Origin: Paenibacillus chibensis
GTDB lineage: Bacteria > Bacillota > Bacilli > Paenibacillales > Paenibacillaceae
Length of the DNA stretch: 64,000 bases
Reading direction: 5' to 3'
NCBI RefSeq assembly: GCF_004001045.1
Contig: NZ_BIMK01000001.1
Location: 186,001 to 250,000 of the forward strand
Part shown: piece by piece, positions 25,726 to 33,915 of the stretch
Position numbering within the stretch: the first letter of the stretch is position 1
Layout: every line of letters begins with the position of its first letter
Program-made: the position numbers and the translations under genes
Notes under the pieces: generated by a model
Told to the model about the DNA's origin: nothing
The model's input: the letters and a program-made list of their open reading frames with translations, nothing else
Database searches by the model: none

Positions 25726-26517
25726 TCATAAATCCGGATTGTGAGAAATGTTCAGTTCGTCCACCTTCGAAATCGTCAGATAGACAACGAGGACGAGGAT
25801 GATCACGAGAAACACCATACTGGTGACCGTGGTGCCAAGACCCAGCCCACCATCATCCCGGGCTTGAGACAAATAATCGCCTACGGAGGCACCGAATGGG
25901 CGGGTAAGAATGTAAGCAAACCAGAAGGCAAAGACTCCATTGAGCTTGAAACGGTAAAAAGCAAATGTGACCGCTCCGATCAGCGCTGCAAAAATAATAG
26001 CGGAAACGATGTAACCCAAATTCAGCCCCTCCGCCATGAGATCGCCGGCAGCTGTTCCCAAAGCGAATGTAAATAGAATCGTCAGCCAATAAAAAAGCTC
26101 GCGCTTGCGTGTGTTAATCGCGTGAATGGATAGCGTCTTTTCATTCGCATACCATGCCGTAAAGGTGGCAAGCAGCGCTACGCTAAATAGGACCGTGGCC
26201 GTGGAAAGCGGCATGCCGAAATGATCGACCAGATTATCGGTCACCAGTGTACCCACTACGCTAATCAGAACGACCGTGAGCCAGTAAAGCGACGGAACAT
26301 ATTTTCCGCTTCTGATCTGAAAAAACAGTACCGCCAGCAATAGGATGGCCATCACAATCGAAGTGGTTGATAACCCCCAGTTCAGATTGAAGGTCAAGAA
26401 ATCTGCAGCTGTCTCGCCAACCGTTGTCGCCATAATTTTGATGATCCAGAAAAAAATCGTGACTTGCGGAACTTTGTTGAGCAGCAGGTTGTCCTGTTGA
26501 AGACTACGATCACCCAT
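25726..26517 (-). CDS. COG4705-type multi-pass membrane protein with threefold internal repeat
   Basis: A 263-residue membrane protein with about eight helices, beginning MGDRSLQQDN behind AGGAGG at 8 nt. The motif G-x(2)-A/V-(A/G)-D followed by a helix occurs three times: VGETAADFLT, LGTAAGDLMA and ASVGDYLSQ, each ahead of a hydrophobic segment. This is an internal triplication typical of the COG4705 family, whose function is not established. It lies downstream of a VanRS-like two-component system and is preceded by an 11-bp-spaced direct repeat, so it is the likely target gene of that system. Confidence 0.8.
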   Translation of the reverse strand: MGDRSLQQDNLLLNKVPQVTIFFWIIKIMATTVGETAADFLTFNLNWGLSTTSIVMAILLLAVLFFQIRSGKYVPSLYWLTVVLISVVGTLVTDNLVDHFGMPLSTATVLFSVALLATFTAWYANEKTLSIHAINTRKRELFYWLTILFTFALGTAAGDLMAEGLNLGYIVSAIIFAALIGAVTFAFYRFKLNGVFAFWFAYILTRPFGASVGDYLSQARDDGGLGLGTTVTSMVFLVIILVLVVYLTISKVDELNISHNPDL

Positions 26518-26570
26518 ACGATCATCCTCCTCATGAATCTCAGCATTTTCCCTAAAGATACATGCATAAA

Positions 26571-26588
26571 ATGAGAACCTCATGAGAA
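26571..26588. promoter_or_regulatory. Direct repeat spaced 11 bp: candidate OmpR-type response-regulator site
   Basis: ATGAGAA occurs at 26571 and again at 26582, one helical turn apart, the spacing used by OmpR/PhoB-type regulators binding as tandem dimers. It sits between the sensor kinase and the COG4705 gene, about 55 nt before the latter's start. Confidence 0.5.
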
Positions 26589-26602
26589 TTCGTGATCTTG
26601 GT

Positions 26603-27706
26603 CTACATATTCATGTTGAGCAACGGAAACCTGACTTCAAACACGGTCCTCTTCGGATCGCTTTGGGCAGTTACCGTCCCGTCATGTTGTTCCACGATAT
26701 TTTTGGTAATGAACAGCCCGATTCCCGTGCTGTCTGTCGTATGCGTCCTTGACTCATCCCCGGTATACAGCATGTCAAAAATATGGGGAAGATCCTTCGG
26801 ATCGATGCTCGGTCCGAAATTGATCACCTGAACGACCACATCCTTGCCGTCGACAAACCCGCGGATATGAATGCTTCGGCCTTCTTTTCCGTAGCGAACC
26901 GCATTCGTCAGCAGATTTTCGAATACGCGCGCGATGAGCTCGCCGTCTCCGGCGATGTTCAACGGCTTATCTGTTTCTACATGAACGGTCATGTCGCTAT
27001 TTTCGAACACAGGGAACAGCTCTTCGCATAGCTGCATCAGCAGCTCGCTGATGTCTAACGGCTGCTTGTCGAGATTCATCCGGCCGTAATTCATACGCGT
27101 AATCTCGAACAATTCGTCGATCAGCTTCTGCAAACGCCGGGATTTGGTATAGGCAATGTTCGTATAATGCCGGGCTTGCTCTGCCGATATGCCGTCGTCC
27201 CGTAAAATAAAATCCAAATAACCGATGACCGAGGTGAGCGGCGTGCGCAGATCATGCGCAAGGTTCAGAACCAGGCGATCCTTGCTGAGCTCCGCTTCAT
27301 TCCCTTTTTCGATCGCTTCCTGCAGTTTTTGCAGCGCCAGATTGATGTCCGTCCCGATCTTGCCGAACTCGTCCTTGGATGAAATCTGAACCTTGTGCGA
27401 AAAATCCCCTTCCGCCAAATGATGGATGCCTTGCGATATTTTCTTGAAATAGGTGGCATAAGACTTCGTAAACAGGAAAAAAAACAGGATGGCCAGCGGG
27501 ACGAAAATAATCAGAAACGCGTTTACGTCGCCGACGTCTCTCATGAAATACCGGATCCGGGTCAACGGATTCTCATACAGCACCTCAGACCGGTAATAAA
27601 GCTGCAGCACTTTATAGATCCCGAAGGTAATCCCTCCGGATGCCAGCATGCTGAGCATCAAGAGCAGGATCATGCGGGTTCGAAAGCTGTTTATGATTTT
27701 ACGCAT
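26603..27706 (-). CDS. Sensor histidine kinase (VanS/YkoH-like)
   Basis: A 367-residue membrane kinase. Two helices (residues about 12-34 and 57-77) flank a short extracellular loop of some 20 residues, so it probably senses at or within the membrane. A HAMP domain (residues 80-135) is followed by the HisKA H-box LAHDLRTPLTS and the HATPase N, G1 and G2 boxes (ENLLTNAVRYG, STGIGLFITK). Its start overlaps the response-regulator stop by 8 nt (ATGCGTAA), so they are translated together. The likely output gene is the membrane protein downstream. Confidence 0.92.
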   Translation of the reverse strand: MRKIINSFRTRMILLLMLSMLASGGITFGIYKVLQLYYRSEVLYENPLTRIRYFMRDVGDVNAFLIIFVPLAILFFFLFTKSYATYFKKISQGIHHLAEGDFSHKVQISSKDEFGKIGTDINLALQKLQEAIEKGNEAELSKDRLVLNLAHDLRTPLTSVIGYLDFILRDDGISAEQARHYTNIAYTKSRRLQKLIDELFEITRMNYGRMNLDKQPLDISELLMQLCEELFPVFENSDMTVHVETDKPLNIAGDGELIARVFENLLTNAVRYGKEGRSIHIRGFVDGKDVVVQVINFGPSIDPKDLPHIFDMLYTGDESRTHTTDSTGIGLFITKNIVEQHDGTVTAQSDPKRTVFEVRFPLLNMNM

Positions 27707-28388
27707 GCAGCGTATAACCTACCCCCCAAACGGTTTTGATGAATTTGTTTTTATCTTCTCCGAGCTTTTTGCGCAAGGTACGGATGTGCACCATCACCGT
27801 GTTTCCTCCTTCGAAATAATCCTCGCCCCATACCTGCTCAAATATGTTTTCGGCGCTGAACACCTTTTTCGGATGTCTGGCCAGCAGATACAAAATATCG
27901 AATTCCTTCGGCGTAAGCTCGATCGATTTGCCATACAGGTCGACGGAACGCTGCTCCGGATAAATGACGAGACCGCCCACTTCAATGATCGGCTTGCTCG
28001 AAGCGGCCATTCGGGTCAGCTGCTCCGTGCGCCGAAGATGCGCGTTCACGCGCGCGACCAGCTCCATCGGGTTAAACGGCTTGGTCATGTAGTCATCCGC
28101 CCCGCGTACCAAGCCTTCTATTTTATCCAGATCCGAGGCTTTGGCGCTCAAAAACAGGATTGGGAAATAATATTTCTCCCGGATTTGTCTCGTCACCTCG
28201 TAACCGTCGAACTTGGGCATCATGATATCCAAAATCGCCAGATCCACCGGCTGCGTATGGACGGCCTGAATCGCATCCTGTCCGTTATGTACTTTAATGC
28301 AATGATATTTTTCCTTTTCGAGATGCAGCGCGATCAGGTCTGCGATTTCCGGATCATCATCCGCGATCAAAATGGTAATACGACTCAT
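27699..28388 (-). CDS. OmpR-family response regulator (VanR-like)
   Basis: About 229 residues. The receiver domain shows the acidic pocket (ADDDPE), the phospho-acceptor Asp in LAILDIMMP, and the conserved Lys in MTKPFNP. The C-terminal winged helix is typical (ELTPKEFDILYLLARHP, GNTVMVHIRTLRKKL, VWGVGYTLHA). I start at MSRITILIADDD behind AGGAGGAGG. It is co-translated with the kinase. An 11-bp direct repeat before the COG4705 gene is a plausible binding site. Confidence 0.93.
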   Translation of the reverse strand: MSRITILIADDDPEIADLIALHLEKEKYHCIKVHNGQDAIQAVHTQPVDLAILDIMMPKFDGYEVTRQIREKYYFPILFLSAKASDLDKIEGLVRGADDYMTKPFNPMELVARVNAHLRRTEQLTRMAASSKPIIEVGGLVIYPEQRSVDLYGKSIELTPKEFDILYLLARHPKKVFSAENIFEQVWGEDYFEGGNTVMVHIRTLRKKLGEDKNKFIKTVWGVGYTLHA

Positions 28389-28435
28389 GATATCTCCTCC
28401 TCCTAACAACTTAACACAAGAGGTCTGAGCATGAC

Positions 28436-28467
28436 AAAAGCCGCTGGAATCCGACCATTCCAGCGGC
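28436..28467 (-). terminator. Terminator of the quinone oxidoreductase gene
   Basis: On the minus strand GCCGCTGGAAT pairs with ATTCCAGCGGC around a short loop, followed by TTTTG. It lies about 80 nt after the oxidoreductase stop codon. Confidence 0.8.
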
Positions 28468-28547
28468 CATGAGCGAGCCGTTCATTGCAGTTGAATACAC
28501 AGCCCTTCAACCCGTGCGTAACGGGCGAAGAGGCCGGCAATCCCCGT

Positions 28548-29516
28548 TCATGGTATAAGTAGAATCTTGCCGGTGCTTTGGCGGCTTTCCAGAAACCGGT
28601 GGGCCTCCGCGCCCTGCCGCAGCTCATATAACGACGGGTCCGACAAGCGCAGCCGGCCTTCCCGAATCTCGGCAAAGAGGGCGTCCGCACGTCGAATGCG
28701 CTCTTCTTTGGTAGTGACATGGTTCCACAGATCGCCGCCGGTGAGCGTCTTGGAAGTATCCATCAGCATTCTCGGATCGACCGGCGCTGGGTCGCCGCCC
28801 GACATGCCGTAAAAGACGACAGCGCCCCGGGTCCGGACGACGGAGAAGCTGTCCATCAGCGTGGACCCGACAGAGTCATATGCCGCGTCAGCACCCTCGC
28901 CATCCTTGGACCACCCCGGTACAGCGCCCGTCCAGTCCTCATGATACAGCATCACTTCGTCCGCACCTGCGGCGAGCGCCACCTTCTTCTTGTCTTCGCT
29001 CGAAGTCAGGCCGAAGACACGGGCACCTTTCGCTTTGCACAGCTGTGTCAGCAGCTGTCCGACGCCTCCTGCAGCCGCATGAACAACGATCTCGTCCCCC
29101 GGCTTCACCCGGTAGCTGTCATGGACCAGATAATGGGCCGTGAGTCCCTGCAGCAGGACGGAAGAAGCTTGCTCGAACGAAATGTCATCCGGCAAAGGAA
29201 TGACGCGATCCGCGGGGACAAGCACCTTCTCCGCATTGGCATGCGGTACATCGGTAAACGCAACCCGGTCGCCCGCACGCAGGCCATCGACCCCCGGACC
29301 TACCTGCTCTACTACTCCTGCCCCTTCATAGCCAAGGATAAATGGAGGTGTTCCTTGCAGATGGTAATTCCCTTTTCTGCGGTAAATATCAGCAAAGTTC
29401 AGGCCGATCGCCTTCATACTCACTATCACATGGCCGCCGGTCACTACGGGATCCGGAATCTCCCTGTAATCCAGCACTTCCGGTCCGCCAAAACGGTCGA
29501 ATACTAATGCTTTCAT
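28548..29516 (-). CDS. Quinone oxidoreductase (zinc-less MDR family, NADPH-dependent)
   Basis: About 322 residues, beginning MKALVFDRFGGPEVL behind AGAGGGGG. It is a medium-chain dehydrogenase of the QOR type: the GroES-like N-terminal domain has LGYEGAGVVEQVGPGV, and the nucleotide domain has the motif AAAGGVGQLLTQLCK. The Cys/His zinc ligands of alcohol dehydrogenases are missing, as expected. The likely reaction is NADPH-dependent one-electron reduction of quinones or reduction of electrophiles. It is a single-gene unit and gives no pathway hint. Confidence 0.9.
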   Translation of the reverse strand: MKALVFDRFGGPEVLDYREIPDPVVTGGHVIVSMKAIGLNFADIYRRKGNYHLQGTPPFILGYEGAGVVEQVGPGVDGLRAGDRVAFTDVPHANAEKVLVPADRVIPLPDDISFEQASSVLLQGLTAHYLVHDSYRVKPGDEIVVHAAAGGVGQLLTQLCKAKGARVFGLTSSEDKKKVALAAGADEVMLYHEDWTGAVPGWSKDGEGADAAYDSVGSTLMDSFSVVRTRGAVVFYGMSGGDPAPVDPRMLMDTSKTLTGGDLWNHVTTKEERIRRADALFAEIREGRLRLSDPSLYELRQGAEAHRFLESRQSTGKILLIP

Positions 29517-29561
29517 GCGCGTGCCCCCTCTTCTGGTATCAGATCCGATCATTGTACCATG

Positions 29562-30392
29562 TTATGAAAATGGATACCAAAAGCCCTTCAGCATGGCGAC
29601 CTTCAGCCAAATTCCCACACCCAGAAGGACTAGCGCCAAGACTGCAAACGTCCAGTCCATCGGTTCCATGTCTTTGCCGCTATACCAGCTGCGCTTTTTT
29701 TGCGTCCCGAATCCCCTGAGCTCCATCGCATTCGTGACCGAATCGATCCGGTGCAGCGCCGATTGGAGGACCGGCACCACCACCGCCGCCAAATTGCGCA
29801 GCCGCTGCTTGATGCTGCCGTCCTCCTTGGAAATCCCCATGCCGCGGGCCTGCATCGAATTCAGGGTGCTTCGGAATTCTTCCGTCAAGTCCGGGATGTA
29901 CCGGAGGGCGATACTCACGGCGTAAGCGATCTTGTACGGAATTCCGATGCGGTTCAGGCTGCTTGCAAAGGCGCTGGGCTGCGTCGTGAAGATACACAGG
30001 ATCGAAATCGGCAGCAGCGTCAGGTATTTCGCGGACAGCGTCAATACGTAGAATAAGGTCTCTGCGTTGATCGTGTTATAGCCGACCGGAATGACCGGCG
30101 TATCCGTCCCGGTTAACCTCGTTCCAAACGTCGGCGTGATCAGCAGGATAAAGATGGCGTTGAGGACCGTGAAAATAATCATCAGCCAGAATAAAAACGC
30201 CATTCTTTTAAAAGGAATACCTGCGGTAATTAACAGCACAATGCCAACCGCAAGCATCGGCACGAACACACGCAGATCCAAAAACATATAAGTCATGACC
30301 GTCCAGGCCATAAACAACACCAGCTTGACCGCTCCGTCCAGCCGGTGAAACAGCGAGCTCCCCGTTACATAGAGGCTTCCCGTTCTATTCAT
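29562..30392 (-). CDS. ecfT: ECF transporter transmembrane (T) component
   Basis: About 276 residues, CbiQ/EcfT family, with five or so helices. Both coupling motifs that contact the ATPases are visible: SMQARGMGI and AMELRGFG, each with an A/L-RG core. The start MNRTGSLYVTG follows AAAGGGGAAGG and overlaps the end of the ATPase gene by 8 nt, so translation is coupled. With the fused ATPase and the S component it completes a group I ECF importer for a vitamin or similar micronutrient. Confidence 0.9.
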   Translation of the reverse strand: MNRTGSLYVTGSSLFHRLDGAVKLVLFMAWTVMTYMFLDLRVFVPMLAVGIVLLITAGIPFKRMAFLFWLMIIFTVLNAIFILLITPTFGTRLTGTDTPVIPVGYNTINAETLFYVLTLSAKYLTLLPISILCIFTTQPSAFASSLNRIGIPYKIAYAVSIALRYIPDLTEEFRSTLNSMQARGMGISKEDGSIKQRLRNLAAVVVPVLQSALHRIDSVTNAMELRGFGTQKKRSWYSGKDMEPMDWTFAVLALVLLGVGIWLKVAMLKGFWYPFS

Positions 30393-32091
30393 GGCCCTTC
30401 CCCTTTTTCTCTTCGTTGATAAAGGCCTGCACGAACTTCTCCGGCGAAGCCAAACCGTTCGCTTTGGCAAACAGGGATAGCGAGGTTTCCTTCAGATGGG
30501 CCGCCTCCGTAATGTCCGGGCTGCCGAGCACGGCCGTCACCGAATCCTCCGCCATGACGCGTCCGCCGCTTAGAACGACGGCCCGCGGCGCATATTCCAG
30601 TGCCAGATACATGTCATGGGTGATGAGCAAGAACCCCATGCCGCGGCGGGACAAGGATGCGATGAAATCCATAAACTCCTTGTAATGCTCATAATCCTGG
30701 CCTGCGGTCGGTTCATCCAAAATGATGATTTTGGGCTCCAGCACCAGAATGGATGCGATCGTAAGTCGTTTTTTCTGCCCGTAGCTGAGGGCTGAAACCG
30801 GCCAGTTACGGAACGGATACAGCCCGCAAATCCGCAGTGCGGCTTCGACCTTTTCCTTGATTACCGCTGCGCTCAGGCCGCGGACCTTCAGTCCGAGTCC
30901 AACCTCTTCGGCAATCATATGCTGCGTGATCATCCGGTTCGGATTCTGCATAACGTAACCAATCGCTTCGCCGCGGCGGCGGATTGACCAGGAGCCCATG
31001 TCCTGACCCTCGTAGAACAACCCGCCGGACTGCGGCTTCAAAATTCCCGTAATCAGCTGCGAAAGCGTGGATTTCCCCGCTCCATTGTTTCCGAGCAAGG
31101 CTACGATTTCGCCCGATCCAACCTGAAGGGAAACCCGGTCGATCACCGGATGAAGCGGATCATAACCGAAAGTCATATCACGCACTTCCAGCAACGCCGG
31201 GGAAATCGCAGTTTCCTCCTTCATCCCCGCCTGTTCGCTCCACGCGTCGAGTTTGTCCTTCAATCCGGGCATATCCAGCTTCCGCGGAGAGCTTAGTCCT
31301 TTCAGTTCCGCTATCGGTACGCCTGCAAGCTCCAGCGCATCGACATACAGCGGAGGCCGAAGGCCATAGCTGCGCAGGATGCCGGAGGACAATATCTCAT
31401 CCGGCGTCCCGACCGAGACGATCCGTCCTTCGTTCATGAGCACGATCCGGTCTACCGCCTGCTGCAGAACATCCTCGGCGCGGTGCTCGATCATGATGAC
31501 GGTTTTTCCGCTCTTGCGGTGGATATCGTCGATAAGCTGCATGGCCTTGCGGCCGCTGGCCGGATCAAGATTCGCAAGCGGCTCGTCGAAGAGGAGCACC
31601 TCGGCGTCGGTGGACAATACACCCGCCAGCGATACATGCTGCTTCTGCCCCCCGGAGAGCTCATACGGGCTGTGCTCGATATAATCGAGCATGCCGACCA
31701 GGTTCAGCGCCGTCTCCACCTCTTGCTTCATCTGCGGTCTGTCCATCGCCTTGTTTTCCAGGACAAAAGCGACATCTTCGGCCACGTTCAGCCCGACAAA
31801 CTGGGCATCCTGGTCCTGCAAAATGGTGCCGACCACACGGCTTAGCTCGAAAATGCTCCGCTCGGCCGGGTTCTGACCGCCAATCCTCAAGCTTCCTGTC
31901 GCTTCTCCGCCGTATGTAAAAGGAATAAGCCCATTCATGCAATGGGCCAGTGTCGATTTGCCGGAGCCGCTGGGGCCGGCGATCCAGATTTTCTCACCCG
32001 GATAAATATCCAGCGTAATGTCCTTCAGCGTAGGCTCCGACTGATTTTTATATTTAAATCCATATTGTTGAAACGAGATGATTGGCTGCAT
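30385..32091 (-). CDS. ECF transporter ATPase, fused AA' (two ABC domains)
   Basis: A 568-residue cytoplasmic protein with two ABC ATPase domains in tandem (YkoD-like). Domain 1 has Walker A GPSGSGKST, signature LSGGQKQ and Walker B VLLFDEP. Domain 2 (from about residue 300) has GNNGAGKST, signature LSYGQKKR and IIILDEP. ECF modules more often use two separate EcfA proteins, so the fusion is notable but known. It lies 38 nt after the S-component gene and overlaps ecfT, giving the order S-AA'-T. Confidence 0.92.
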   Translation of the reverse strand: MQPIISFQQYGFKYKNQSEPTLKDITLDIYPGEKIWIAGPSGSGKSTLAHCMNGLIPFTYGGEATGSLRIGGQNPAERSIFELSRVVGTILQDQDAQFVGLNVAEDVAFVLENKAMDRPQMKQEVETALNLVGMLDYIEHSPYELSGGQKQHVSLAGVLSTDAEVLLFDEPLANLDPASGRKAMQLIDDIHRKSGKTVIMIEHRAEDVLQQAVDRIVLMNEGRIVSVGTPDEILSSGILRSYGLRPPLYVDALELAGVPIAELKGLSSPRKLDMPGLKDKLDAWSEQAGMKEETAISPALLEVRDMTFGYDPLHPVIDRVSLQVGSGEIVALLGNNGAGKSTLSQLITGILKPQSGGLFYEGQDMGSWSIRRRGEAIGYVMQNPNRMITQHMIAEEVGLGLKVRGLSAAVIKEKVEAALRICGLYPFRNWPVSALSYGQKKRLTIASILVLEPKIIILDEPTAGQDYEHYKEFMDFIASLSRRGMGFLLITHDMYLALEYAPRAVVLSGGRVMAEDSVTAVLGSPDITEAAHLKETSLSLFAKANGLASPEKFVQAFINEEKKGKGHE

Positions 32092-32129
32092 AAACTTTTA
32101 AAACTCCTATCTTTCGGCGTTGACCGCGC

Positions 32130-32690
32130 CTACTCATTGACGCTCAAATTGCTGACTTTGGCGTTTCTTCTCGCAAAACCGATCACCGCGGGCACGCCGA
32201 GCACCAGGAATACGATGATATTCGAAATCGAAGCCGCAGTGACCTGTACAACCAGCTTGTCGGACGGTTCGCCCATGAAGGCGATATCGAACCAGCCGGA
32301 GAACAGCAGGGACAAGATGATACCTACGATCCCGTAGAAAATAAACAAACCGATATGTTTGCCTTTATAGGCGCCGTTTTGCGGATCGAATCCCTTGGAT
32401 ACATAAATGAGTCCCATAAACGCGGCGGTAATGCCCGAGCCCAGCGCCCAGCCCCACCATACCGTCCCGCTTGTCAGCACATCGTTTAATACATGGCCGA
32501 TGAGCCCGGCGATAAAGCCGACTACCGGACCGAACAGGGCTCCAAAAATCGCCAGCAGCGCAATCGCTGGCCGCAGCGAAGTATCGGGTCCCACGGGAAT
32601 GCCGATAAAGCTGGTCGCTCCATAGAGAGCCGCGCCGATGCCTATGGTCACCACAGTTCGTGTGTTTAATTGAAAAATGGATTTTTTCAA
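32130..32690 (-). CDS. ECF transporter substrate-binding (S) component, UPF0397-like
   Basis: A 186-residue membrane protein with six helices. The blocks TIGIGAALYGATSF, FGALFGPVVGFIAGLIGH and TVWWGWALGSGI match the UPF0397 group of S components, whose substrates are mostly undefined. The start is TTG behind GGAAAGGTGG at 6 nt. Being first in the S-AA'-T operon, it is probably the dedicated S component. No riboswitch that would name the substrate precedes it; the leader instead has a promoter with an adjacent palindrome. Confidence 0.85.
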   Translation of the reverse strand: MKKSIFQLNTRTVVTIGIGAALYGATSFIGIPVGPDTSLRPAIALLAIFGALFGPVVGFIAGLIGHVLNDVLTSGTVWWGWALGSGITAAFMGLIYVSKGFDPQNGAYKGKHIGLFIFYGIVGIILSLLFSGWFDIAFMGEPSDKLVVQVTAASISNIIVFLVLGVPAVIGFARRNAKVSNLSVNE

Positions 32691-32750
32691 AGCGGAGCCA
32701 CCTTTCCGAAACAGATGTATTCAACCATCGTTCATGCCCCAGAAGCGAAC

Positions 32751-32801
32751 ATTAAACGTTAATCGTACTCTTAATATAAGGGCAGCGAAGGATGAAGGCA
32801 A
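32751..32801 (-). promoter_or_regulatory. Promoter and operator-like palindrome of the ECF operon
   Basis: On the minus strand TTGCCT (32801-32796) and TATATT (32778-32773) are 17 nt apart, a good sigma-A promoter. Just downstream, ATTAA-ACG-TTAAT (32751-32763) is a perfect inverted repeat spanning the expected transcription start, a classic repressor position. Confidence 0.6.
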
Positions 32802-32965
32802 CGCATTTTTTTGGAAAACACATCTAATTTTTTCGGTGTAAAAGCGTTGATAGAAGCGAATATCTTGCTGTTCCTCTTTCAAATACCCATTTAACTCATC
32901 GGAAATATGTTTTTAAACTCTATTGTTTGCCTTTGGAATCATCCTGCCGGAGCATCTGTACGCAC
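32802..32965. other. AT-rich spacer between the ECF promoter and the ger terminator
   Basis: The interval from the ECF start codon to the ger stop codon is about 350 nt. Apart from the ECF promoter and the ger terminator I see no gene or recognised RNA structure in it. Confidence 0.45.
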
Positions 32966-32994
32966 GAAAAAGGGTCCGTCCCATGACGAACCCT
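32966..32994 (-). terminator. Terminator of the spore-germination operon
   Basis: On the minus strand AGGGTTCGTC pairs with GACGGACCCT (one G-T pair) around ATGG and is followed by TTTTTC, 46 nt after the GerAB-type stop codon. Confidence 0.82.
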
Positions 32995-33039
32995 CGTTTG
33001 TATGCATCCTGCCTTCATAAACATCGGACACCTCGATCG

Positions 33040-33915
33040 CTAACCCTTCCTGCTTCCCAGGCGGCTGCGAATCGTGCTCAGCAGCAAATAATACACCGGA
33101 ATACCGTTGATGATCATCCAAAACACGATGAATCCCGGTTCTGATTCAACCTTCTGATAAATCGTCGGGTTGCGCGTATACTGAAAAGCCGTAACGGTAA
33201 CCGTACCCATGAGCAGCGTAATCAATGGCTTATGCTCCTCGATCTTGAACAGACGGCCCATGCACGATACGCCGACATAGACCAAAAATGCGTCATGGAC
33301 AAGCATTGAAGTAATCCATAGGCCGATGAAAATGGGATCGGCGTTGCCGACCAATCCGGTAAAGGAGGTGCTGCGGATCAATTGCAGAATGGGATACTTC
33401 AACTGGCTGCCGTAATGAGGTCCGAAATTCAAAATGACGAGCATCCACGTGAACAGCACGGCGAGTATAACCAGCGCGTTAGCAAGCAGCAGGTTGCGAA
33501 GCATTCTTTTATCGAAGGAAAACTGCGGTGTCATAAAAAGAAATACGAACCACTCCCCGATCCAGCAGAGAATGTTGACGACATTATAAGGAACCCTCCG
33601 GATATCGATATGTGTAAACAAAGCCGACATCATCTGAAATTCCGCATCTCCCGAAAGCATGACGATCAGAAAAATGATGGATACCAGAATGATGATGAAC
33701 AAGCCATCCGCAATATACACCAGCGTCGTGAACCCCCAGCGCGCCGTCAGACATATAGCCACGCCAATCAGCAGCTGTATGAACCATTGAGGCGTGTCCC
33801 GCATGTACAGAAATTCATAGAACAAGGTAAACTGCTCGATATCAAGAGATACGTAATAAATGCTCCAGAGCACCAGAATGCCAAGGAAGATCCGATGCCC
33901 CCACTTGCCGGCCAT
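33040..33915 (-). pseudogene. GerAB-type spore germinant permease lacking its N-terminus
   Basis: An open frame of 291 codons; intact GerAB/Fst proteins have about 365 residues and ten helices. The family match starts abruptly at GKWGHRIFLGILVLWSIYY, normally found near residue 80, so the first two helices are missing. The remaining eight helices look normal to the end. There is no ribosome binding site, and the frame begins inside the 3' end of the GerAC-type gene, which is itself cut at the same place. A single deletion of roughly 300 bp explains both. The germinant receptor encoded here is probably non-functional, although reading from the ATG at 33915 cannot be excluded. Confidence 0.75.

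Noticed and set aside
32691..32801. Possible vitamin riboswitch before the ECF operon
   Set aside because: The leader is short and shows a promoter plus palindrome but no known aptamer core.
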